Positions 26,946-34,328 of a stretch of 64,000 nt of DNA are shown here, in pieces. Location: the NCBI RefSeq assembly GCF_024666525.1, contig NZ_CP088294.1, positions 3,348,001 to 3,412,000 on the forward strand. Direction: 5' to 3'. The position numbers and the translations under genes are program-made. This DNA is from Pseudomonas sp. J452 (lineage in GTDB: Bacteria > Pseudomonadota > Gammaproteobacteria > Pseudomonadales > Pseudomonadaceae). Within the stretch, counting starts at the first letter, position 1. Every line of letters begins with the position of its first letter. The notes below the pieces were generated by a model that saw only the letters and a list, made by a program, of their open reading frames with translations, was not told the origin of the DNA and did no database searches.

Positions 26946-27752
26946 ATGGCCAGAATTGCCCTCACCAGCGCCCTGCGCGGCGAATACGAACACCTCTTCA
27001 ACAGCTGTCAGATTCGCCCGGCCAAGGCCGGCGAGGTCGAAGCCCTGATCGATAAACTGAATGGCAACCGTCCGCGCTACCAGCGTGTAGGCCAGGCGCT
27101 GGGCATTCCCTGGGGTTTCATCGCGGTGGTGCACAACATGGAAAGCAGCCAAAGCTTCACCGGCCACCTGCACAACGGCGATCCGCTGACGGCGCGTACC
27201 GTGCAGGTACCCGCCGGGCGGCCGAAGAGCGGAAATCCGCCCTTTACCTGGGAGGAGAGCGCCGAAGATGCCCTGCTGCTGAAGAAGCTGGGCGCGATGA
27301 CCGACTGGAGTCTGGCCGGTACGCTCTACCAGTTGGAGTTGTACAACGGCTTCGGCTACCGCCTGCACCACCCGCATGTGCTGAGCCCTTACCTGTGGGG
27401 CTATTGCAACCACTACAGCAGTGGCAAGTACGTGCAGGACGGCACCTGGTCAGATAGCGCGATTACCAAGCAGTGTGGCGCCGCTGTGTTGCTGCGGCGC
27501 ATGGCCGAGCGCGGCCTGGTCGAGTTTGCCGATCAGCCTAAACCGGTGGTGGTGGCCTACTCGATGAGTGCGTCCGCCGATCCACTCGAGATGCAGCGGG
27601 TCGAGGCCCTGCAGGGTTGGCTGAATACCTACCCTGGAATCTTCGTCAAGGTCGACGGCATTCCCGGCAAACGCACCTCCGAGGCTTACCAGTTGGTGAC
27701 GGGCGACTACCTGCCGGGCGATCCACGGGCGCGTCAGCGCATTGCCGCCTAG
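26946..27752 (+). CDS. Lysozyme-like protein with C-terminal peptidoglycan-binding-like domain
   Basis: This 268-residue protein is of a conserved family whose N-terminal 200 residues look lysozyme-like. A glutamate in IPWGFIAVVHNMESS (about residue 67) is the likely catalytic acid, followed by HLHNGDPLTARTVQVPAGRP and the PPFTWEESAEDAL stretch. The C-terminal 60 residues resemble a PG_binding_1 repeat (LQGWLN and VDGIPGKRTSEAY). No signal peptide or membrane helix is seen. I chose the ATG at 26946; a start at 26898 gives no family match. It lies between flhB and flhA, where other pseudomonads also have small hypothetical genes. Cutting of peptidoglycan during rod or stator assembly is a plausible but unproven role. 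Confidence 0.7.
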   Translation: MARIALTSALRGEYEHLFNSCQIRPAKAGEVEALIDKLNGNRPRYQRVGQALGIPWGFIAVVHNMESSQSFTGHLHNGDPLTARTVQVPAGRPKSGNPPFTWEESAEDALLLKKLGAMTDWSLAGTLYQLELYNGFGYRLHHPHVLSPYLWGYCNHYSSGKYVQDGTWSDSAITKQCGAAVLLRRMAERGLVEFADQPKPVVVAYSMSASADPLEMQRVEALQGWLNTYPGIFVKVDGIPGKRTSEAYQLVTGDYLPGDPRARQRIAA

Positions 27753-27760
27753 CCGCTGAA

Positions 27761-27790
27761 CCGCCCTGCAGTCCGCAGGGCGGCCCTTGT
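27761..27790 (+). terminator. Terminator after the lysozyme-like gene
   Basis: A 9-bp perfect stem (CCGCCCTGC / GCAGGGCGG) with loop AGTCC, followed by CCCTTGTTT. It starts 9 nt after the stop codon. Confidence 0.8.
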
Positions 27791-27821
27791 TTCGCGGGCG
27801 CTGCAGGCTCGTCGAGCAAAT

Positions 27822-27837
27822 TGGAATGCTTCTTGCC
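27822..27837 (+). promoter_or_regulatory. Sigma-54 promoter of flhA-flhF-fleN-fliA
   Basis: TGGAATG-CTTC-TTGCC has GG at 27823-27824 and GC at 27835-27836 at the right spacing, 58 nt before flhA. flhA is a known FleQ/RpoN target in Pseudomonas. Confidence 0.75.
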
Positions 27838-27894
27838 ATAACTCCAGCACGGCGCGCTTTCGCGTCAAAAGATTGAATAGGCTGGGGAAAACAA

Positions 27895-30024
27895 GTGGCA
27901 GTGGATCGCGCGCAAATCATCGGTGACGTACGCACCAACCTGTCGGGGTTACGCCACGGCAATCTGGGCATCCCGCTGATGCTGCTGGTCATGCTTGCCA
28001 TGGTCATGCTGCCGATCCCGCCGTTCCTGCTCGACGTGCTGTTTACCTTCAGTATTGCGCTGTCCATCGTGGTCCTGCTGGTGGCGATCTATTCCTTGCG
28101 CCCGCTGGATTTTGCCGTGTTCCCAACCGTGCTGCTGGCCGCGACGCTGCTGCGCCTGGCGCTCAACGTCGCCTCCACGCGGGTGGTGCTGCTGCACGGC
28201 CAGGACGGTCACGATGCCGCCGGTAAGGTGATCCAGGCCTTTGGTGAGGTGGTGATCGGCGGTAACTACGTGGTCGGTGCGGTGGTGTTCGCCATCCTCA
28301 TGATCATCAACTTCGTGGTGGTCACCAAGGGTGCCGGGCGTATTTCCGAAGTGAGCGCACGCTTCACCCTGGATGCCATGCCCGGCAAGCAGATGGCCAT
28401 CGACGCCGACCTCAACTCCGGCCTGATCGACCAGCCGGAAGCCAAGCGCCGGCGCACCGAGGTGTCCCAGGAAGCCGATTTCTATGGCTCGATGGACGGT
28501 GCCAGCAAGTTCGTCCGCGGCGACGCCATTGCCGGTCTGCTGATTCTGTTCATCAACCTGATCGGCGGTATCGCCATCGGCATGTTCCAGCACGACCTGG
28601 CCTTCGGCGAGGCGGGGCGCATCTACACCCTGCTGACCATCGGTGACGGCCTGGTGGCGCAGATTCCGTCGCTGCTGCTGTCCACCGCGGCGGCGATCAT
28701 GGTTACCCGCGTGTCGACCTCGGAGGACATGGGCGCCCAGGTAAGCCGGCAGATGTTCGCCTCACCGCGCGCGCTGGCGGTTGCCGCGGCCATCATGATC
28801 GCCATGGGCCTGGTGCCGGGCATGCCGCATTTCTCCTTCATCAGCCTCGGCCTGATCGCTGCCGGCGCTGCCTACTGGATCGCCAACAAGCAGCGCAAGG
28901 GCAAGGAAGAAGAGGTCAAGGAAGTCCAGCGTCAGCAGGAACTGCTGCCGGCGCAGCGCTCCCAGGAAGTCAAGGAGCTAGGTTGGGATGACGTTACCCC
29001 GGTTGACATGGTCGGCCTGGAGGTAGGCTATCGCCTGATCCCGCTGGTCGATCGGGCCCAGGGTGGGCAATTGCTGGCGCGGATCAAGGGGGTGCGCAAG
29101 AAGCTCTCCCAGGAAATGGGCTTCCTGATGCCCTCGGTGCATATCCGCGACAACCTTGATCTGCTGCCCAATGCCTACCGCCTGACCCTGATGGGCGTCA
29201 GCGTGGCCGAAGCCGAGGTGTACCCGGAGCGCGAGTTGGCGATCAACCCGGGGCAGGTGTTCGGCACCCTCAATGGGATTGCCGCCAAGGACCCGGCATT
29301 CGGCCTGGAGGCGGTGTGGATCGACCCGACCCAGCGCGACCAGGCGCAATCGCTTGGCTACACGGTGGTCGACGCCAGCACCGTGGTTGCCACCCACCTT
29401 AACCAGGTGCTGCACAAGCACGCCCACGAACTGCTCGGTCATGAGGAAGTGCAGCAGCTGCTGCAGTTGCTGGCCAAGAGCTCGCCGAAGCTGGCCGAAG
29501 AGCTGGTGCCGGGCCTGGTGTCGCTGTCGACCCTGCTCAAGGTGCTGCAGGCTTTGCTGCAGGAACAGGTGCCGGTGCGCGACATCCGCACCATCGCCGA
29601 AGCCATCGCCAACGTGGCGCCAAAGAGTCAAGATCCCGCCGCGATGGTCGCCGCGGTGCGTGTCGCGCTGGCCCGCGCAATCGTGCAAAGCGTTGTGGGA
29701 CTAGAGCCGGAGCTGCCTGTGATCACCCTGGAGCCCAGGTTGGAACAGATATTGCTCAATAGCCTGCAGAAGGCCGGTCAGGGCTCCGAGGATGGCATCC
29801 TCCTCGAACCTGGCATGGCTGAAAAGCTGCAACGCTCCCTGGTGGAAGCGGCGCAGCGCCAGGAAATGCTCGGCAAACCGGTGATCCTGCTGGTAGCCGG
29901 CCCGGTTCGGGCGATGCTCTCGCGGTTTGCGCGGCTCGCAGTACCCAGCATGCATGTCCTGGCTTATCAGGAAATACCGGATAACAAGCAGGTCACGATC
30001 GTTGCCACGGTCGGCCAGAACTGA
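27895..30024 (+). CDS. flhA: Flagellar export gate protein FlhA
   Basis: FlhA (709 residues) forms the nonameric ring of the export gate and uses the proton gradient. Eight hydrophobic helices lie in the first 340 residues, with the FHIPEP-family signature region RISEVSARFTLDAMPGKQMA. A large cytoplasmic domain (about 370-709) binds chaperones and FliH/FliI/FliJ. The GTG start at 27895 (VAVDRAQIIGDV) follows GGGGAAAAC and is the only start with family support. flhF begins 12 nt after the stop. Confidence 0.97.
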   Translation: MAVDRAQIIGDVRTNLSGLRHGNLGIPLMLLVMLAMVMLPIPPFLLDVLFTFSIALSIVVLLVAIYSLRPLDFAVFPTVLLAATLLRLALNVASTRVVLLHGQDGHDAAGKVIQAFGEVVIGGNYVVGAVVFAILMIINFVVVTKGAGRISEVSARFTLDAMPGKQMAIDADLNSGLIDQPEAKRRRTEVSQEADFYGSMDGASKFVRGDAIAGLLILFINLIGGIAIGMFQHDLAFGEAGRIYTLLTIGDGLVAQIPSLLLSTAAAIMVTRVSTSEDMGAQVSRQMFASPRALAVAAAIMIAMGLVPGMPHFSFISLGLIAAGAAYWIANKQRKGKEEEVKEVQRQQELLPAQRSQEVKELGWDDVTPVDMVGLEVGYRLIPLVDRAQGGQLLARIKGVRKKLSQEMGFLMPSVHIRDNLDLLPNAYRLTLMGVSVAEAEVYPERELAINPGQVFGTLNGIAAKDPAFGLEAVWIDPTQRDQAQSLGYTVVDASTVVATHLNQVLHKHAHELLGHEEVQQLLQLLAKSSPKLAEELVPGLVSLSTLLKVLQALLQEQVPVRDIRTIAEAIANVAPKSQDPAAMVAAVRVALARAIVQSVVGLEPELPVITLEPRLEQILLNSLQKAGQGSEDGILLEPGMAEKLQRSLVEAAQRQEMLGKPVILLVAGPVRAMLSRFARLAVPSMHVLAYQEIPDNKQVTIVATVGQN

Positions 30025-30036
30025 GGGTTCTAAGCC

Positions 30037-31362
30037 ATGCAAGTCAAACGCTTCTTCGCCGCCGATATGCGTCAAGCCATGAAACTGGTGCGCGATGAGC
30101 TGGGCGCCGACGCTGCCATCATCGGCAATCGTCGGGTGGCCGGCGGTGTCGAGCTGACTGCCGCGCTGGACTATCAGCTGCCGGCCGAGCCGGTGCGCCA
30201 GCCCAACGCGGCGTTGGAAGCCGAGCTGCGCAAGACCCAGGCGAAGATCGCCAATGCCCAGGCCGACCTGACCAGCCGGGCGGTTGCCGACGGACGCAAG
30301 GATCGCCAGCTGTTCGCCAACGAATCGATCATCGCCCCGGAGCTGCCGGCCTCGCTGGTCAAACCGCAGCGTCCGGCAACCCCGCAAGCTGCTCCGGTTG
30401 CCGTTCGCCCGACAGCCGACCAGGGCGCCATCGATGCCATGCGCTTCGAGCTGCATGGTCTGCGTGAACTGATCGAAGTACAGCTGGGCTCGATTGCCTG
30501 GGGCCAGTTGCAGACCCGTAAGCCGCAGCAGGCCAACCTGTGGCGTCGCTTGCAGCGCATGGGCCTGTCCGCAGAAATTTCCAAGGCGCTGCTGGAACGT
30601 GTCGGCAAAGTGGCTGAGCCGCGCCAGGCCTGGCGCATGCTGTTGGCGCACCTGGCTCACGCGATCAAGACGCCGAAAGTCGAGCCGTTGGAGGAGGGTG
30701 GGGTGATCGCCCTGGTCGGTCCGGCCGGCATGGGCAAGACCACCACCCTGGCCAAGCTGGCGGCGCGTTATGTACTCAAGTACGGCTCGCAGAGCATCGC
30801 CCTGGTGAGCATGGACAGCTTCCGCATCGGTGCCCAGGAGCAGCTGAAGACCCTCGGGCGTATCCTCGATGTTTCGGTGACTCTGGTCGATCCGGGCCAG
30901 TCGCTGGTCCAGGCCCTGGCACCGCTGGCGCGCAAGCGCGTGGTGCTGATCGATACCGCCGGCCTGCCAGCCAACGACCCGGCCCTGCGCATGCAGCTGG
31001 AAAGCCTCGCCGGGCGCGGCGTGAATGCCAAGAATTACCTGGTGTTGGCCGCCACCAGCCAGAGCCAGGTGCTCAAGGCGGCCTACCATAGTTACAAGCG
31101 CTGCGGCCTGGCCGGTTGCATCCTGAGCAAACTGGATGAAGCCACCAGCCTCGGCGAAGTTTTAGGGCTGGCTATCAGCCAGCATCTACCGGTAGCCTAT
31201 CTGACTGATGGGCCGAAGATTCCGGACGATGTGCAGGTGCCGCGCAGCCACCAGTTGGTGAGCCGGGCGGTCAGCCTGCAAACCGCGGAAGATCCGAGCG
31301 AAGAGGCCATGGCCGATGTATTTACCAGTCTGTACCACAATCCGGCCAGGCGGGCGGGTTAG
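30037..31362 (+). CDS. flhF: Polar flagellum placement GTPase FlhF
   Basis: FlhF (441 residues) is an SRP-family GTPase that marks the pole for flagellar assembly. The N-terminal basic B domain is variable; the NG domain begins near 140, with the P-loop G228-P-A-G-M-G-K-T-T and the later motifs VLIDTAGLP and SKLDEATSLG. The start MQVKRFFAADMRQAM is typical. It works with FleN, encoded next, to keep one polar flagellum. Confidence 0.96.
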   Translation: MQVKRFFAADMRQAMKLVRDELGADAAIIGNRRVAGGVELTAALDYQLPAEPVRQPNAALEAELRKTQAKIANAQADLTSRAVADGRKDRQLFANESIIAPELPASLVKPQRPATPQAAPVAVRPTADQGAIDAMRFELHGLRELIEVQLGSIAWGQLQTRKPQQANLWRRLQRMGLSAEISKALLERVGKVAEPRQAWRMLLAHLAHAIKTPKVEPLEEGGVIALVGPAGMGKTTTLAKLAARYVLKYGSQSIALVSMDSFRIGAQEQLKTLGRILDVSVTLVDPGQSLVQALAPLARKRVVLIDTAGLPANDPALRMQLESLAGRGVNAKNYLVLAATSQSQVLKAAYHSYKRCGLAGCILSKLDEATSLGEVLGLAISQHLPVAYLTDGPKIPDDVQVPRSHQLVSRAVSLQTAEDPSEEAMADVFTSLYHNPARRAG

Positions 31363-31458
31363 GGCAGGCGGTAGCGGCCAAGGCGATCTAGTGTTGAGGA
31401 AAGGTCGGTGTAGTTGCCCGATCAGCCCAGTCCAGGCAAGACAAGGTGTGTAGAAAAC

Positions 31459-32292
31459 ATGGGTAGTTTGCATCCCGTACAGGTGATTGCAGTGACCGGC
31501 GGCAAAGGTGGCGTCGGCAAGACCAACGTGTCGGTGAATCTGTCACTGGCGCTGGCCGATCTCGGTCGCCGGGTCATGCTGATGGACGCCGACCTCGGCC
31601 TGGCCAACGTCGACGTGCTGCTCGGCCTGACGGCCAAGCGCACCCTGGCCGACGTGATATCCGGCGAGTGCGACCTCAAGGACGTGCTGATCCAGGGCCC
31701 CGGCGGTGTTCGTATCGTGCCGGCGGCTTCCGGCACGCAGAGCATGGTGCAACTGACACCCATGCAGCATGCCGGCCTGATCCAGGCCTTCAGCGACATC
31801 AGCGACAACCTCGACGTGCTGGTGATCGATACCGCCGCCGGCATTGGCGATGGCGTGGTCAGCTTCGTTCGCGCGGCCCAGGAAGTGATAGTCGTGGTCT
31901 GCGATGAGCCGACTTCGATCACCGACGCCTATGCCCTGATCAAGCTGCTCAACCGTGATTACGGCATGAGTCGTTTCCGTGTTCTGGCCAATATGGCCCA
32001 CAGCCCGCAGGAAGGTCGCAACCTCTTTGCTAAGCTGACTAAAGTGACTGACCGTTTCCTCGATGTGGCCCTGCAATACGTGGGCGCCGTGCCGTACGAC
32101 GAGTCAGTCCGCAAGGCCGTGCAGAAGCAGCGCGCGGTCTATGAAGCTTTCCCGCGCTCGAAGTGCGCACTGGCGTTCAAGGCGATCGCCCAGAAAGTCG
32201 ACACGTGGCCCTTACCGGCCAACCCGCGCGGCCATCTGGAGTTTTTCGTCGAGCGTTTGGTGCAGCAACCGATCGCGGGAACGGCGGTATGA
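31459..32292 (+). CDS. fleN: Flagellar number regulator FleN (FlhG)
   Basis: FleN (277 residues) is a MinD/ParA-like ATPase that binds FleQ and limits flagella to one. The deviant Walker A is GGKGGVGKT (14-22), and the switch region DADLGLANVDVLLG follows. I chose the ATG at 31459 (MGSLHPVQVIAVTGG) from family alignment and AAGGTG at 31443-31448. In-frame sequence back to 31414 has no RBS. It ends in a 4-nt ATGA overlap with fliA. Confidence 0.95.
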   Translation: MGSLHPVQVIAVTGGKGGVGKTNVSVNLSLALADLGRRVMLMDADLGLANVDVLLGLTAKRTLADVISGECDLKDVLIQGPGGVRIVPAASGTQSMVQLTPMQHAGLIQAFSDISDNLDVLVIDTAAGIGDGVVSFVRAAQEVIVVVCDEPTSITDAYALIKLLNRDYGMSRFRVLANMAHSPQEGRNLFAKLTKVTDRFLDVALQYVGAVPYDESVRKAVQKQRAVYEAFPRSKCALAFKAIAQKVDTWPLPANPRGHLEFFVERLVQQPIAGTAV

Positions 32293-33038
32293 CAGCAGCA
32301 GCCAGTGGACTCCGTATGTACAACAAGGCGCAGGCGCAGGATTCCCAGCACCAGCTGATTGAGCGCTACGGGCCGCTGGTCAAGCGCATTGCCTACCACC
32401 TGCTGGCGCGGCTGCCGGCCAGCGTGCAGGTGGATGATCTGATCCAGGCCGGCATGATCGGCCTGCTCGAAGCCTCGAAGAAATATGACGGAGGCAAGGG
32501 CGCCAGTTTCGAAACCTACGCCGGTATCCGCATCCGTGGCGCCATGCTCGATGAGGTGCGCAAGGGTGACTGGGCGCCGCGCTCGGTACACCGCAACACC
32601 CGCATGGTCAGCGACGCCATCAGAAAGATTGAGGCCCGCACGGGTCGAGACGCTAAAGATCAAGAGGTTGCGGCCGAACTCCAATTGAGTCTCGAGGATT
32701 ACTACGGCATTCTTGGCGACACTTTGGGCAGCCGCCTGTTCAGCTTCGACGACCTGATGCAGGACGGTGAACATGGCGGCATGCATGAAGACACCGGGAG
32801 CACCCAGACCGAACCTCTGCATGAACTGGAAGACGAGCGCTTCCAGTCGGCGCTGGCTGAAGCCATCGCCAACCTGCCAGAGCGCGAACGCCTGGTTTTG
32901 GCGCTGTACTACGACGAAGAACTGAATCTCAAGGAAATCGGTGAGGTCCTGGGAGTCAGTGAGTCCCGTGTCAGCCAGCTGCACAGCCAGTGCGCCGCAC
33001 GTTTGCGTGCGCGTCTGGGTGAGTGGCGGGCCAGCTGA
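32289..33038 (+). CDS. fliA: Flagellar sigma factor FliA (sigma-28)
   Basis: FliA (249 residues) transcribes late flagellar and chemotaxis genes and is held by FlgM. Region 2 is seen in LIQAGMIGLLEASKKYDGG and RIRGAMLDEVR, region 4 in LNLKEIGEVLGVSESRVSQL. The start at 32289 gives MTAAASGLRMYNKAQ, matching Pseudomonas FliA; longer in-frame sequence lies inside fleN. Its targets in this window are the promoters at 1577 and 6034. Confidence 0.97.
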   Translation: MTAAASGLRMYNKAQAQDSQHQLIERYGPLVKRIAYHLLARLPASVQVDDLIQAGMIGLLEASKKYDGGKGASFETYAGIRIRGAMLDEVRKGDWAPRSVHRNTRMVSDAIRKIEARTGRDAKDQEVAAELQLSLEDYYGILGDTLGSRLFSFDDLMQDGEHGGMHEDTGSTQTEPLHELEDERFQSALAEAIANLPERERLVLALYYDEELNLKEIGEVLGVSESRVSQLHSQCAARLRARLGEWRAS

Positions 33039-33107
33039 AGGGCTACCGGTTTCACGATTGCGGCGTCCCCGGGGGCCGGTGACGTTTAAGACTGTACGGA
33101 GGTCGAC

Positions 33108-33494
33108 TTGGACAAGAACATGAAAATCCTCATCGTTGATGACTTCTCGACGATGCGACGGATCATCAAGAACCTCTTGCGTGATTTGGGATTTACCAAT
33201 ACCGCCGAGGCGGATGACGGTGTGACCGCATTGCCGATGCTGCAGAGTGGCAGCTTCGACTTTCTGGTGACCGACTGGAACATGCCCGGTATGACCGGCA
33301 TCGACCTGTTGCGCGCGGTGCGTGCCGACGATCGCCTGAAAACCCTGCCGGTGCTGATGGTGACGGCCGAGGCCAAGCGTGACCAGATCATCGAGGCCGC
33401 GCAGGCTGGGGTGAATGGCTACGTGGTCAAGCCGTTCACGGCTCAGGTGCTGAAGGAGAAGATCGAAAAGATCTTCGAGCGGGTTAATGGCTGA
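33108..33494 (+). CDS. cheY: Chemotaxis response regulator CheY
   Basis: CheY (128 residues as called) binds the motor switch when phosphorylated. Acidic pocket residues are in [11 protein letters not shown], the phospho-acceptor in [11 protein letters not shown], and the conserved Thr and Lys in MVTAEAK and VVKPFT. The start is uncertain. GGAGG at 33098-33102 is 5 nt from a TTG at 33108 but 17 nt from the ATG at 33120, which most annotations use (MKILIVDD). I report the TTG on RBS spacing. cheZ starts 19 nt after the stop. Confidence 0.95.
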   Translation: MDKNMKILIVDDFSTMRRIIKNLLRDLGFTNTAEADDGVTALPMLQSGSFDFLVTDWNMPGMTGIDLLRAVRADDRLKTLPVLMVTAEAKRDQIIEAAQAGVNGYVVKPFTAQVLKEKIEKIFERVNG

Positions 33495-33513
33495 TGTTCG
33501 CCACGAGGGCGCT

Positions 33514-34299
33514 ATGGCACACGATGACTCCCTGGGCGAGCTTGAATCGACCCTGAAGCTGCATGCAACGCAACTCGTCGACAGCCTGGAAAAAGGCCGT
33601 TTTGGCGAAGCCGTACAACTGATTCACGAACTCAACCAGACCCGCGACCGCGGTCTGTACCAGGAAGTTGGCCGGCTGACGCGCGAGTTGCACAACGCCA
33701 TCGTCAATTTCCAGATTGATCCCGGTAATCCCCACGCCCAGGAAATCTCGCAGATCAGCGACGCTACCGAGCGTCTGTCCTACGTGGTGCAGATGACCGA
33801 GAAAGCGGCCAATCGCACCATGGACCTGGTCGAACAGAGCGCGCCGCTGGTCAATGATCTGGGTGACGAGGCGCAGAGCCTCAGCGCCGACTGGGGCAAG
33901 TTCATGCGCCGCGAGCTGGGCGCCGAGGCCTTCCGTGAGCTGGCCAAACGTATCGAACTGTTCCTCGCCCACAGCGAGCGCGACAGTCATAAGCTCTCCG
34001 GTTACCTGAACGACATTTTGCTGGCGCAGGACTATCAGGACCTGACCGGCCAGGTGATCAAGCGCGTGACGCAACTGGTCACCGAGGTTGAAGGAAATCT
34101 GCTGAAGCTGGTGTTGATGGCCAGCCATGTCGATCGGTTTGCTGGTATCCAGCATGACCACGAGGCGCTACGCGCCGAGCAAGAACAACAAAAAGAGCCT
34201 TCCCGGGGTGAAGGTCCGCAGATTCATGCCGATAAGCGTGAGGACGTCGCATCCAATCAGGACGATGTCGATGATCTGCTGTCCAGCCTGGGATTTTAA
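33514..34299 (+). CDS. cheZ: CheY phosphatase CheZ
   Basis: CheZ (261 residues) dephosphorylates CheY. The catalytic region is LLAQDYQDLTGQVI, with the Asp and Gln of the DxxxQ active site, in a long helical hairpin. The extreme C-terminus is NQDDVDDLLSSLGF, the known CheY-docking helix. The start at 33514 has GAGG at 33505-33508; an alternative ATG at 33487 overlaps the cheY stop. Confidence 0.95.
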   Translation: MAHDDSLGELESTLKLHATQLVDSLEKGRFGEAVQLIHELNQTRDRGLYQEVGRLTRELHNAIVNFQIDPGNPHAQEISQISDATERLSYVVQMTEKAANRTMDLVEQSAPLVNDLGDEAQSLSADWGKFMRRELGAEAFRELAKRIELFLAHSERDSHKLSGYLNDILLAQDYQDLTGQVIKRVTQLVTEVEGNLLKLVLMASHVDRFAGIQHDHEALRAEQEQQKEPSRGEGPQIHADKREDVASNQDDVDDLLSSLGF

Positions 34300-34328
34300 G
34301 GCTCTAACAGAGCCTTTGGAGCGCACCG

